This document shows positions 43,453 to 56,066 of a DNA stretch of 64,000 nucleotides, piece by piece (positions within the stretch are counted from its first letter, which is position 1; every line of letters begins with the position of its first letter). The notes under the pieces were generated by a model. It ran no database searches. It saw only the letters and a list, made by a program, of their open reading frames with translations, and was not told where the DNA came from. This DNA is from Eleusine coracana subsp. coracana (lineage: Eukaryota; Streptophyta; Magnoliopsida; Poales; Poaceae), in NCBI GenBank assembly GCA_032690845.1, contig CM064429.1:10138569-10202568 (forward strand), read 5' to 3'. A program made the position numbers and the translations under genes.

Positions 43453-46341
43453 CTAGATGATATTGCCTACCCCTTGTAGTTGCCCCCTCACGCATGGTCG
43501 TCCTCTCAGAATATGGAGCACCATGGTCCTGATCCTGGGTAGCATGAGTGAAATCTTCCTCGCCTGTAAAACAAGGTATGAGTGAGTGAAGAGTCCATCA
43601 ATTGGTATGATAGAGTAATCATTATTTTTATTACCTGTGAAGTGGACAGTTGTTGAAGGTGGAACAGAGGTAGCAGCAGGGTCGTCTGAGTCAGCAGAAG
43701 AAGGAGCAGAACTGCTATCATCTGACTCTTGATAGGTTGGACTGCCATTGTCACTATTAGTAGAATCATCACTACGCACTGATTTTCCTTTAGTTGTCTT
43801 GTTCTGTTTCTTGCCTTTTTGCTTCCTTCTCATGCTTAACATTTTGCGCTTTCCTATATGTGTGTTACCCATATGTTTATTCGCCCACTTAGCAAGAGAA
43901 GTAGTACCAGTAATTCTGTGTAACTCTGCAGGAGTATCATCTTCGATCACCATTCTTGACGGAATAGGGGTGTCACTCTCGGTGCTCTCCTTATCAAGTA
44001 ATGGCACAATATTGGACCAACCGTTCTCCATCCAATCCCGTATCGGATTTGCTTGATCGTATAAATAAAGTTCCATTAATCGGTCAAATGGATCATCTTC
44101 TAGTGGCTTATATAATTCAGCTTGCCTCATACGAATGCGTAGGTTGTAGTTCACATAAACTAATTTGTGGAGTTTCTTATATGACAACTTGTTACGTACC
44201 TTTGTGTGGATCAAAGCAAACGTACTCCAATTACGCTCACAGCCGCTAGAGGAACAACATTGAGACACAAGACGTAATGCAAGCTTTTGGAGAGTTGGTG
44301 TGTCACTCCCAAACATTGCCCACCATTGTGCTGTAACAAATAAAAGAACATAACATAAGTGAATGTTTCACATAAAATATAGATGACTTTGAAGAAAATG
44401 GACAATGACTTATAAGGTGAAGCATTATTATCACATGCCATCTTACGAGCCAGCTCTGAAGCAAATGAGCCCTCTTTTCTTCTATAAGTCTCAGCTTCAT
44501 GCAATGCCAAAACACATGTGTCGGTGTCTGCCATAAACTGAAATGCCTCTCGAAGGTCATTTAGAACGTTATTTGATGTGCCATACACATAGTGACATTT
44601 GGGATGTAAAGCAGCAGCTGCATTGACATAAGTGTTTCTTGCAATATCACCCATCCTAGGATTGATCACTGCCATATATCGTTCAAGTTCACGGGGATCA
44701 CCCTGAAATAAACTTTCATACTCATTCCTCACTATATGGAATCTTAGTAGGACTTCACTCAAGTTTGGCTTCTTGTACTGATCTGTAAATCGAAGGAATG
44801 CATACAAAGGTTCCACGGACTTGACCACCAAGCTCATGTTGTCCCACCATGACAAGCTAGAAAGGCATGAATGAGCATATCTTCCCTCACCCATGTCGGC
44901 AAAACGACTTCCCAAGAATGTGCTTGAAGCCACCCATGTCATAAATTTATCTTTACGTCGGAGCATGCTTTCCAAAAACATATAATTTGTACCAAATCTA
45001 GTAGCATTCCATCTTACCAACTCACCTCTAATTGCGGTCCTCATCATGGCATGCAACTTATTGTGGCTGTAAAACCATCGACAAATTCTCCTACCAGCCT
45101 CAATCATAGCTTTGTGCTCCGGAAACTCACCAATAGACTTAAGCATCAAATTGATAGTGTGAGCAACACATAGCTGCTAGACAATGTTGTACTTCTTAGT
45201 CACCATTTTGCATGCCTTCTTATAGTTTGAGCCATTATCAGCGATTATCTGAATAATATGTTTTGGACCTAACTCTTTAATCACATTTTCAATTTCCTAT
45301 CAACACAAAAATTCTTTAGTAAGATGACAAAGGACATATTAACAAGTTCATCAAATGACATTGACTTACCCCAAAAACAAACTTTGCATCCTGGCTATGC
45401 CCAGTGGCATCAACAGATTTGTGGAAATACATTATTCTATTACAATACACCATGAAGTTGATGACACTCATCCCTGTTGGTCCCGTCCATGAATCACACA
45501 TTATTGTAATACCGTGAGTTGGCCACTCTCGCTGGAACTTCTCAAACTACTTTTTTATTTCGGCCTTGTTTTCATCTAAATATACTCCATCAATCTCACG
45601 GCCAGTTGGGACTACAATGCCCTCACCTGCAACATCAAACATATATAAATTAGACCAGGCATTCAGACACATTCAACAAAAATAAAAAAAAAATCTGCTC
45701 ACCCCCTCTTTGAGTCTCCTTCACGACGACTTGAAAGTAAGGATTATCAGCCTTCCTACCAGGGATGCCTTCAATGTGGAACCATTTTGACCAAACCCTA
45801 CCAATTGCATTTTTCCAGCCTTGCTTTTTGCTATCCATGGCCCAGTATCAATCCTAGTTTGAACCTTCTCCTTCCTTCCCCTCATGAACATGGACCGTCT
45901 GAGCATACCTAGCAATCCGCCACCCTGAGATTGAGATGAACCACCTCCATGCTCATATTGCCCACCTTGATCACGAACGCGCCTAACATATGCCTCCTCC
46001 TCTCGAGACAAATCCAACACACGCTGCAACACCTCATCCTCATCATCATTAATATCATGGACCATATTTCGTTCTCTAGCAACTTCCTCCCTTCTCAAAT
46101 TATCCCGTTGTATGTCTTTCTTTCTAGTCATAATTCTATCCAGCTCACAACGATAGTAGTCATGAACATCTGGTGGAACATTACTATAGTGTACCATATT
46201 ACCACCTCTTCCTGTCAAATGATGTCTCAATCGATTGGCACCACCCCCCTTTCTTGAAATCTTGCAATACTTGCATGACCATCCTGGAAATTAGTTTACA
46301 CCATGCTCCCACATAGCATCACTTTGATTACGATCCGTCAT
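43453..46341 (-). pseudogene. hAT transposase (BED, DUF659-like, hATC), degenerate
   Basis: The transposase is read from ATG 46341 (MTDRNQSDAMWEHG). A BED-type zinc finger (CKYC ... LRHHLTG) follows, with a TAA stop at 46291-46293 just before it. Then come an acidic linker, a DUF659-type catalytic part (TIMCDSWTGPTGMSVINFMVY, IIADNGSNYKKACK, with a TAG at 45177-45179), the RNase H-fold remainder (ALHPKCHYVYG) and the hAT dimerisation domain (CSSSGCERNWSTFALIHTK) near 44230-44270. The tail has Lys- and Ser/Asp-rich stretches. Introns separate the parts (for example about 45300 and 44320-44410). Two stops make it a probable non-autonomous copy. Confidence 0.88.
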
Positions 46342-46469
46342 ATCTCCCTACATAACAAATGACATATACAGTGTGTTACTTCTATATTATAATAATTCAT
46401 TATATACTACATGTTTAGTAGTTTTTTTCTTTCTAAATTATCTATGTTTCCAAGACAAAGCTATACATG

Positions 46470-46685
46470 CCTACCTAAATTACCTATCATATTACCTACC
46501 TAAATTAACTATCATATTACCTACCTAAATTACCTATCATATTACCTACCTAAATTAACTATCATAACTATCATATTACCTACCTAAATTTCCTATCATA
46601 TTACCTACCTAAATTACCTATCATATTACCTACCTAAATTACCTATCATATTACATATCTAAATTTCCTATCTAAATTACCTGGA
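46470..46685. repeat. Minisatellite, about eight copies of a 25-bp unit
   Basis: Unit ATTACCTACCTAAATTA(A/C)CTATCAT is repeated in tandem with few changes, between the transposase start and the right subterminal region of the hAT element. One copy has an extra AACTATCAT. Confidence 0.93.
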
Positions 46686-46719
46686 AAAAGAAAAAAAACA
46701 AATCTTACCTCTCCTCCTG

Positions 46720-47325
46720 GCCGACCGTCGGCTACCCGCTCCTCCTGGCCGGTTAGTCGCTCCTGTTGGCCGGTTAACCGACCTCCTGGGCCGGCTAACC
46801 ACCCGTGCCGACAGCTGCTCCAGGCCCGCGGCTACCAGGCCCAGCTCAGTCGGTTAACTGGGCTCCCTAACCGGCTAATCGGGCTGGCCGGGTGGCTACC
46901 CATCTGCCTCCGTGCCTCCGGCCCACCGAGAGCTCGCACCGGCTAACCGGGCTGGCCGGGCGGCTAACCGGTGCGGATCGGCGGCTAACCGACTGGGTCG
47001 GCGACGGTGGCAATTGGGGAGCTGCGGATGGGTGTGTCGGCGCCTGGGAGCGGGTGTGTGACTCACAGGAACGGTAATGGGTGGCTGGGAGCGGATAAGG
47101 TAAGATTTTTCTTTTTTTTCTTTTTGCCTTCCACTATTTTTTTTCAATGTCAAATGAACTCGGATTTTGATGTTTTCTTCGCTACAAATCATCATGTCGT
47201 CTCTAGTTTTTTAACAAATTTTTTAAACAAAATTTTTTAAATTTCAAATTCGAACTGGGGGTTAACCGGTCGGCCGGTATAACCAGACCGGACCGGTTTG
47301 CCGGTTAACCCCGGTTATGTTAACC
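46720..47325. repeat. Right subterminal CCGGTTAACC/CCGGCTAACC cluster
   Basis: Some fifteen copies of GGCCGGTTAACCG or CGGCTAACCG variants fill 46720-47010, with a further cluster at 47255-47325. Both orientations occur. The GC-rich block reads open on the plus strand by chance. Confidence 0.85.
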
Positions 47326-47336
47326 CTGGACGTACC

Positions 47337-47565
47337 CGAATTAATCGGGTCGGGAAGCCCAGCCCAATTATTGAGTAGCCGATGAAGACAACCGGCCCAG
47401 CTCAAACGAGCGGCCATGTAGAAGGAGGCCGCCACGCAACGGTTCCAGCTCAAAGGTTTAGGTTTAGGAGCCCAGCTGCCGCCACCCATAGGCCCATGGC
47501 CATTCGCCAGCCTCCGGCCACCGATAACCGACTTCAGTCAAAGGGACCTCCACCTAGTCCACATT
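47337..47565. other. Displaced upstream sequence right of the hAT element
   Basis: Before the hAT insertion this adjoined the acidic-protein promoter at 42714. It contains several GCCCA/TGGGC motifs (for example near 47357 and 47395), so it may hold regulatory sites for either neighbour. Confidence 0.35.
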
Positions 47566-47666
47566 CTCTGCAGTTGTGCATTAGCATTAACAGTTGCTGA
47601 CATGTGGGTCCACTGCTACATGGCCCACATGTCAGCCACTGTTAATGCTAATGCACAACTGCAGAG
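47566..47666. repeat. Near-perfect 101-bp hairpin
   Basis: Left arm 47566-47608 and right arm 47624-47666 are inverse complements over 43 bp with a single mismatch; the loop is 15 bp. Arms contain CTGCAGTTGTGCATTAGCAT and GACATGTGGG. It sits about 160 bp upstream of the RRP5 start codon. It could be a small foldback MITE or an inverted duplication; no target duplication is evident. Confidence 0.92.
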
Positions 47667-49981
47667 GTCACCACCCACGCGAGCCGTTGGGAACCTGGGA
47701 CAGGGACAGTAGGATTTGTCCTCGGCCTCCAGAAACTTGCGGAGGGTGCATTAAAAAAAAACTTGCGGAGGGCGGCGCCACCGCTGGAGAGGAGGCTTAA
47801 GCAAGCGCAGCCGCCGCTGCCGCCATGAAAAAGGGGAAGCCTGACCTGCGCCCCAACCGCAAGCAGTTCAAGAAGCACCGCAATGAGGCGGCGGCCGAGC
47901 AGCAGCGGGCCTCCGCCGCCCTCCTCCTCGCCGCCGTGGACGACGCCGACTTCCCCAGAGGTGAGCCGCGAGCCGCCCTCCTCCATTTTGGCGCGCCAAT
48001 TCTCCGCGCTTGACGTGTTGTCGTGCTCTTGCGTGGTGTGTTGGTGCAGGAGGGCGCAGTCTCCTGAGCAGGGACAAGGTGGCAGACGCCCGTGCGGAGG
48101 CGGACTTTGATAATGAGGGCAAGAAGGGGAAGGGGAAGAGGAAGAGGAAGGGTGGGGAGTCGTCTGTCTTTGACGCGGATGACGACTTGGGGACGCGCTT
48201 TGGTGGAGCCACCACTGGGAAGCTTCCACGTTTCGCTAATCACATCACCCTCAAGGTTTCACTCTCTCAAACGTTATTGTTATGTCCTATGTAGAAAGAT
48301 ATCGATTAGAGTAATCTGCTGCATTTGGAATGGTTGGAAAATATGAACAGATGAACTGGGCCAAAGTGTTCTTAAAACTGATAGTTACACAACTTAGGTC
48401 CTTGAACTCGGGTTAGTGGGCCACAAAAGTCGTACTGATGATTAGAGATACTGTACAGACCTAAGTGTGGCAAATCCATGCTTCCAAAGGCTGACACTAC
48501 AGCAGTTCAGTGACATTGTTGTGAACCTTTGAAACAGTTAAAGCATGGTAGGTTGTAGTAAAAAGCTTACAGTATCACATGGAACTCTTGCCACAAAGCT
48601 GGTGAGCTTAAAGCCAAAATTTTAAAGGTATATATTATTTTCTTAAGTCAGTCCTATTTCTTTGGCATTGTGCATGTAAACAATTGCTCGGTTGCATTCA
48701 GATTGATGAAGAAAGGCACATCGTATCTCTTAGAATGAAGAAATTTTACTTTGATTCTGATATGATCGATGGTATCAATGATGGTGATGGCCATAATATT
48801 GCTCCTATGGACATGAGACATACCCCTCAGATTGTTGGGTTTCACAACTCAGGAGTTCTTCATAAATCAGAATCCAGGCCTTCTGTGCTACCCCTTCAGG
48901 TCTCCTTGGATGATTCTGAAGGTTCTGACCTATGTTTTTAAGGCGATAAGGCGAGGCGTGGCGAGCCACCCCCTTCCAGCCGCCTAGGAGCCTATGGCGT
49001 GCGGCGAGGCGACGCCTTACCACACACCATAAGGCGGAATTGCACAAAATAAATAGCAAAAGAGTAGACAACATTATATAGAATATTGTGCTAGTGCACA
49101 AAATAAGTAGCAGAAGAGTAGACAATATTATGTAGAGTAGTGTGTTAGTGCACAAAATAGTTAGCAAAAGAGTGACTCTGAAGAGTCTGAACACCCTCAC
49201 TCTCCTATCTCACTCAAGAACCTACTTCTAACACTCAATAAGTCAATAGCCATCATCAAACTCATCAAGGATGTTAGCAGCTCCAGCTTCTTGTCCAGCA
49301 TCATTGGAACCATCACTTGTATCCTCGCAGTCACTCACATCAGCATCATCATGTGGATCATCTTCCTCTCCTTCACTAGTACAATCTAAGATTTCATCTT
49401 CAAGCACCCTTGATGCTGCAGAGTTCCTTACACGCTTGCTGCTATAGGTGACTGGGCCACCACGGCTGTTCATGTGAGCTCTTCTTGGCACATTGCGACC
49501 ATGGAGTGACTGTGATGCACCAACAGCTTCATCAACTTGTTCCCATGTCAGGTCACAATCACAACCACGTCCACCTTGAGAGGGTACATGCAAAGAGTCA
49601 GCTCACTCATTGTCCCAATCGAACTCATCAATCACCAAGGGGTCAAAGCTTTTTCCTTTTTTCTCTCGCCTTATTTGGAACTTGGTCTTCATCTTGCGGT
49701 TGTAGGACACAAATACAACTGCATTCAACCTTTTGTGCAACAAACGATTTCTTTTCTTTGTATGGATCTGTATAATAAGAAAATGAAGGATAAGTTGCTG
49801 CTATAGTTTATAACACAAAAATTCAAAAAGAAACATAAAGATGGCTCAAACTCACAAATTCAAAAGTACTCCAGTTTCTTTCATAGCCTGATGATGAAGC
49901 ACAAAGACCAACAATGCGCCTAGCCAACCTTTGTAGTTCAATAGCACGACCACCATATGATCTCCACCAGTCAACTACAAT

Positions 49982-52663
49982 CTATGTTTTTAAGGCGATA
50001 AGGCAAGGCGTGGCGAGCCACCCCCTTCCAGCCGCCTATGGCGTGCGGCGAGGAGACGCCTTACCACACACCATAAGGCGGAATTGCACAAAATAAATAG
50101 CAAAAGAGTAGACAACATTATATAGAATATTGTGCTAGTGCACAAAATAAGTAGCAGAAGAGTAGACAATATTATGTAGAGTAGTGTGTTAGTGCACAAA
50201 ATAGTTAGCAAAAGAGTGACTCTGAAGAGTCTGAACAATATTATGGTCCATTTGTTTCTCCCAACGACGCTCGATAATCTTCATGATCTTATTTAGCAAA
50301 GGTTGCTTTGTTTGGATGGCAAAGCATTGCTTGATCTTCTCCTTTGTATGTTTCATGAGTACTGAGACCTCTGGCATTGCAGGCTTTTCATCACCATCAA
50401 CCACCCTAAGAACAATAAGCGGTGGGGCTGAAGCTCTAAGGCAATCTTCAACTGAATTCCAAAACTCTGTAGACAGCACAATGTCCTTCACATCCTGACC
50501 TGCCTTAGTTTTTGCCAACTTATTTCCTGTCCATATCTCACTTACAAACAAACACTTTAGAGGATCCTTGTGCTTATGCAAACTCTTCAACGTTAGGAAT
50601 GTTGTGGCAAATCTAGTGGTTGTAGCTCTCACAAGATCACCTGCAGTCTTCTCCCTCATTGCATTGAGAATTCTGCCGTGTCTGTAGATGAAAGTTGTGA
50701 CTCATCTTGCACGAGCAATGGGTTTTTTGAAAGCAGCCAAGTTCCCTATATCCTCCAGCATCAGGTCCAAACAATGTGCAGCGCATGGGCTCCAATAAAG
50801 TGTAGGAATCCTCTCCATTAGAAGCTTACTAGCTGCCTTGAAATTGGCACCATTGTCAGTGACCACTTGAACAACTTTGTCTTTGCCAATATCCTCAATT
50901 CTTTTCTCCAGCAAATCTGCAAGCATTTGAGCATCATGGACCTCACTTGATGCATCAACAGACTCCAAGAAATATGTCCCTTCTGGGCTGTTGACAAGAA
51001 AGTTAATCAAGTGTCTCCCCCTCTTGTCAGACCAGCCATCTGACATTAATGTGCAGCCATAGTGCTTCCAGGCCCGTTCATGGTCCTCTCTCATTTTACT
51101 TGTTTCTTTGACAGCTTTATGAAGCAATGGTTCACCAAACTGATAGGGAGTAGGATGAATATACCCAGAACCATATTGTGCTGTGGTCTCAAGTGCAATC
51201 TGAAATTGCCTAGTAGCTGCTGCATTAAACGCTATTCCACACTCATAGAACCATAATGCCCATTGCATATCTACATACTCTTTCTGCTCTTTAGTCTTTG
51301 TGCTGGCCATAATAGTTGGCTGAGAGGACTTTGACTGTCTCTCATCAACTATCTCCTCAAGGGTCTTTCTAATCATCTCAATTACTGGCTTGTTTGCCTT
51401 TGATTTTGTTGTGGGCTATGCTATGGGCTTTGCCTTGAATTGGAAAGCTGCACGCCTCTGTTTAGCTGCTGTCCCGGAGCTCGGATGCACAATAGAGGCT
51501 TGGGTTTCAACACGATCAGCCAAATCTTCTACTGCATTTGTTGTTCCTCCAACAACAACCTCCACCACGTCATCATCACCATCTGGGAACAGCGGTCTGC
51601 ACCTTTTATTCTTCTCCAAATATTCTCCCATCTCCTTCCTTATTCAGTTGTTGTCTTCTCACACATTTTTGCATCAGCATAGCCACCGGCCAAATGCTGT
51701 TTCAACCTTTTGATGCCTCCACTCACCTTGGTGTCACAAAGAATGCAAATCACTTCATCTCGGTTCTCAAGATTTGGCCAGTAGCCATACCTCCAGCCTG
51801 GATCTTTTGATTTTGCCTTCCTTCTTGGATCAGTCCTGGGATCATACTCGTCATTCACAGAAGCCGGACTTGCCACCGGTTCAGCTCGGCCCTACTGGAC
51901 AGAAAAGTCAAGCAAAGGAGTGGCCACTAATAAAAAATCAATCAAGGAAGCACATGCACAGTTTACTTTATACTATACTTATCTGACCACAACCATTGAT
52001 AATAATCTAATCTCATTGTGAGCAGACAAAGCACAAGGATTATACTATTTAAACAAGCAGTGAATAGTGAGCCAACACAAAACACAAAGCATGTAAAGCA
52101 ACATAAAAAGAATTGGGACAATGAATACCGTCCAACAGCATGTGACGCTAGACAACAAGCAGCAAAGCTGTAGCAGAACAAAGGAAAAGGGGACAAGAAG
52201 AAGCAGAAGACATGTACCTATGTCGTGAGCCTTTGACGAGGAGCAGAGGAGCCGCTGGACTGAATCACGCCGCCACCGGTTGCAAGTGGCACCGTCTCTC
52301 CTCTCTCCTCCTATCTTTCCCGCTCTCTTTCTTTTTGATAGCCCGCGCTGCAGGTCCTGGGAGCGGGCGACTGTCTCTATTGCAGCCCTGGCGCCATCAA
52401 TTTAGTTTGGCACCACTGATTTTGTTTCCCGCGTGCGCGCCTGGCGGCACTGTTTTCCCGCCAAGCAGGGGGCAAATCACGTTAGGGCGTCTAATATTTT
52501 ATTCTGGGCATCCAATTTTGCTAAGGCGACGCCCAATCGCGCCATGGCGACGCCCTATCCTCTAAGGCGGACGCCATACAGCTTCCTAGCAAGGCGGGCG
52601 CGACGCCCCAGCCGAAAAATCGCCTTGTCGCCTAGGCGCCTAGGCGACGCCTTAAAAACAGAG
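49982..52663 (-). mobile_element. Inner hAT transposon of the same family, nested in the outer one
   Basis: It has the same ends as the outer element (CTATGTTTTTAAGGCG ... CCTTAAAAACAGAG), 2682 bp, with an 8-bp flank ACTACAAT (49974-49981) and ACTACACT (52664-52671), 7 of 8 identical. It is an internal-deletion derivative: after about 255 bp of left end it jumps (near 50237) to the part matching outer position about 53000, so the C-terminal transposase exon is missing. It sits at the splice acceptor of the outer element's last exon. Confidence 0.93.
50189..51876 (-). pseudogene. Transposase remnant of the inner hAT element
   Basis: BED-type N-terminal part at 51876-51640 (GWRYGYWPNLENRDEVICILC, GGIKRLKQHLAGG). 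A 1-bp loss relative to the outer copy near 51645 shifts the frame. The DUF659 part at 51376-50702 is open (WKHYGCTLMSDGWSDKRGR, FLESVDASSEVHDAQ, VVTDNGANFKAASK, LYWSPCAAHCLDLMLEDIG). The RNase H-fold part at 50659-50240 ends at the internal deletion. No dimerisation domain remains, so no functional protein is expected. Confidence 0.9.
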
Positions 52664-55600
52664 ACTACACTAACAAACACAAGCAAGTATTATTTATTTG
52701 CTGAACATAATACATATAAAAGAAAAGATGCTGCAATGCAAACAAATATAGCACTTACGAGGGTTCATAGACTCTAAGTTTTGCTTAGCCATTTTATTTG
52801 AGAATGCCTCTCCTCTAAGACATTGATAGTCCATAGCCTAAGCATCAATTTTTTCCCTAGTTTCTTGGTCCTCCACCATTTTGCCAAGCACATCAAGAAA
52901 GCAACCCCTTAGTTGTCCAACAGTTGCATCATCATCAGCATTTATGAGAGGATGTAGTTTTTCTAGGTTTAAGAACAATGCAGCCCCGTATAGTGGATGG
53001 TCCATTTGTTTCTCCCAACGACCCTCAATAATCTTCATGATCTTATTTAGCAAAGGTTGCTTTGTTTGGATGGCAAAGCATTGCTTGATCTTCTCCTTTG
53101 CATGTTTCATGAGTGCTGACACTTCTGGCATTGCAGGCTTTTCATCACCATCAACCACCCTAAGAACAATAAGCAGTGGGGCTGAAGCTCTAAGGCAATC
53201 TTCCACTGAATTCCAGAACTCTGTAGAGAGCATAATCTCCTGCACATCCTGACCTGCCTTAGTTTTTGACAACTTATTTCCTGTCCATATCTCACTTACA
53301 AACAAACACTTTAGAGGATCCTTGTGCTTATGCAAACTCTTCAATGTTAGGAATGTTGTGGCAAATCTAGTGGTTGTAGCTCTCACAAGATCACCTCCAG
53401 TCTTCTCCCTCATTGCATTGAGAATTATGCTGTGTCTGTAGATGAAAGTTGTGACTCATCTTGCACGAGCAATGGGTTTTTTAAATGCAGCCAAGTTCCC
53501 TATATCCTCCAGCATCAGGTCCAAGCAATGTGCAGCGCATGGGCTCCAATAGAGTGTAGGAATCCTCTCCATTAGAAGCTTACCAGCTGCCTTGAAATTG
53601 GCACCATTGTCAGTGACCACTTGAACAACTTTGTCTTTGCCAATATCCTCAATTCTTTTCTCCAGCAAATCAGCAAGCATTTGAGCATCATGGACCTCAC
53701 TTGATGCATCAACAGACTCCAAGAAATATGTCCCTTCTGGGCTGTTGACAAGAAAGTTAATCAAGTGTCTCCCCCTCTTATCAGACCAGCCATCAGACAT
53801 TAATGTGCAGCCATAGTGCTTCCAGACCCGTTCATGGTCCTCTCTTATTTTACTTGTTTCTTTGACAGCTTTATGAAGCAATGGTTCACCAAACTGATAG
53901 GGAGTAGGAAGAATGTACTTAGAACCATATTGTGCTGTGGCCTCAAGTGCAATCTGAAATTGCCTAGCAGCTGCTGCAGTAAACGCTATTCCACACCCAT
54001 AGAACCATAATGCCCATTGCATATCTACATACTCTTTCTGCTCTTTAGTCTTTGTGCTGGCCACAATAGTTGGCTGAGAGGACTTTGACCGTCTCTCATC
54101 GACTATCTCCTCAGGGGTCTTTCTAATCATCTAAATTACTGGCTTGTTTGCCTTTGATTTTGTTGTGGGCTTTGCTGTGGGCTTTGCCTTGAATTGGAAA
54201 GCTGCACGCCTCTGTTTAGCAGCTGTCCCGGAGCTCAGATGCACAATAGAGGCTTGGGTTTCAACACGATCAGTCAAATCTTCTACTGCATTTGTTGTTC
54301 CTCCAACAACAACCTCCACCACATCATCATCACCATCTGGGAACAACGGTCTGCACCTTTTATTCTTCAAATATTCTCCCATCTCCTTCCTTATTTCAGT
54401 TGTTGTCTTCTCACACATTTTTGCATCAGCGTAGCCACCGGCCAAATGCTGTTTCAACCTTTTGATGCCTCCACTCACCTTGGTGTCACAAAGAATGCAA
54501 ATCACTTCATCTCGGTTCTCAAGATTTGGCCAGTAGCCATACCTCCAGCCTGGATCTTTTGATTTTGCCTTCCTTCTTGGATCAGTCCTGGGATCATACT
54601 CGTCATTCACAGAAGCCGGACTTGCCATCGGTTCAGCTCGGCCCTACTGCACAGAAAAGACAAGCAAAGGAGAGGCCACTAATAAAAAATCAATCAAGGA
54701 AGCACATGCACAGTTTACTTTATACTATACTTATCTGACCACAACCATTGATAATAATCTAATCTCATTGTGAGCAGACAAAGCACAAGGATTATACTAT
54801 TTAAACAAGCAGTGAATAGTGAGCCAGCACAAAACACAAAGTATGTAAAGCAACGTAAAAAGAATTGGGACAATGAATACCGTCCAACAGCATGTGACGC
54901 TAGACAACAAGCAGCAAAGCTGTAGCAGAACAAAGGAAAAGGGGACAAGAAGAAGCAGAAGACATGTACCTATGCCGTGAGCCTTTGACGAGGAGCAGAG
55001 GAGCCGCTGGACTGAATCGCGCCGCCACCGGTTGCAAGTGGCACCGTCTCTCCTCTCTCCTCCTATCTTTCCCGCTCTCTTTCTTTTTGATAGCCCGCGC
55101 TGCAGGTCCTGGGAGCGGGCGACTGTCTCTATTGCAGCCCTGGCGCCATCAATTTAGTTTGGCACCACTGATTTCGTTTCCCGCGTGCGCGCCTGGCGGC
55201 ACTGTTTTCCCGCCAAGCAGGGGGCAAATCACGTTAGGGCGTCTGATATTTTATTCTGGGCGTCCAATTTTGCTAAGGCGACACCCAATCGCGCCATGGC
55301 GACGCCCTATCCTCTAAGGCGGACGCCATACAGCTTCCTAGCAAGGCGGGCGCGACGCCCCAGCCGAAAAATCGCCTTGTCGCCTAGGCGACGCCTTAAA
55401 AACAGAGGTTCTGACCAAGAGGATGATAATAAAGGTCATGAAAATGCTCATGTCACTGAAGCAACTACTAAAAAGAGTGAGAAGCGGCTAAAAGAGAAGG
55501 CGAGGAAACAAAGGTTCAGACATTTTTTTCACCCTGTATGACTCTCTACCTTTGACATATACATCAGACATTCACATCCTTGTACTGTTATTATTTTCAG

Positions 55601-56035
55601 GGAAATGGAAATCAGTGCCCTTGAGTAAAGGACATTGCAGCAGGATATACCACAAACTCCGGATGAATTTGAGAAGTTGGTCAGGAGCTCTCCCAATAGC
55701 AGCTTTTTGTGCATAAAATATATGGCATGTCTGTTGGATCTTGCAGATGTTGAGAAAGCACGTGCAGTAGCTGAAAGGTCTGCCCAGAGTCCAAGAAACA
55801 TTATTTTAGTCTTGCTACAGAGTGGTCATGTTTCATTTTGAGTCTAGCGATGCTTTATTTAAACATTTTGCCTTGGGTTGCATTAACTTGCACCTTATAC
55901 GTTATATTTTCCTCGTGTTATTAGGGCTTTGAAAACAATAAGTCTCCGAGAAGAGGAGGAGAAACTTAATGTTTGGGTAACATATTTGAATATGGAAGTC
56001 CACGGGAGGTAAGAGTGATACTTTTTTGTTTTGTT

Positions 56036-56066
<31 letters not shown>

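Larger units (their letters stand above)
42723..47328 (-). mobile_element. hAT transposon, 4.6 kb, with 8-bp target duplication
   Basis: The left end CAGGGTTGACAAAACCG and the right end CGGTTATGTTAACCCTG are imperfect inverted repeats. Perfect 8-bp duplications GACGTACC flank it (42715-42722 and 47329-47336). A minus-strand transposase with BED, DUF659-like and dimerisation regions lies inside, and the subterminal 150-600 bp are packed with CCGGTTAACC-type motifs. The target duplication is intact, so the insertion is fairly recent, though the transposase carries stops. Confidence 0.95.
49243..54628 (-). pseudogene. Transposase of the outer hAT element, interrupted
   Basis: The start MASPASVNDEYDP is at 54628, with the BED part to 54134 and then a TAG (54131-54133) where the inner copy has Glu. 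The DUF659 part at 54130-53456 is 97-98 percent like the inner copy by eye. Then 53413-52838 follows (REKTGGDLVRATTTRF, FLNLEKLHPLINADDD), ending in a TAG after KIDA. After an intron and the inner insertion, the dimerisation exon at about 49980-49860 reads WWRSYGGRAIELQRLARR and SSSGYERNWSTFEF. An acidic tail (49593-49243) ends LDEFDDGY. With two stops plus the insertion it is not functional. Confidence 0.9.
48930..55407 (-). mobile_element. Outer hAT transposon inserted in an RRP5 exon
   Basis: Ends CTATGTTTTTAAGGCG and (inverse) CTCTGTTTTTAAGGCG form the terminal inverted repeat, flanked by perfect 8-bp duplications GTTCTGAC (48922-48929 and 55408-55415). Without the inner element it is about 3.8 kb. 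Subterminal regions carry many GGCGACGCC/AAGGCG motifs. It splits the RRP5 exon in the stretch encoding SEGSD-QED. The transposase is on the minus strand. Confidence 0.95.

Noticed and set aside
46470..46685. CRISPR-like regular repeat
   Set aside because: Units are directly adjacent without spacers and lie in a plant transposon; it is a minisatellite.
46892..47240. ORFs at the right end of the hAT element
   Set aside because: They are translations of CCGGTTAACC subterminal repeats, not conserved.
47648..48243. Minus-strand ORFs over RRP5 exons 1 and 2
   Set aside because: Shadow frames; the plus strand has clear RRP5 similarity and splice sites.
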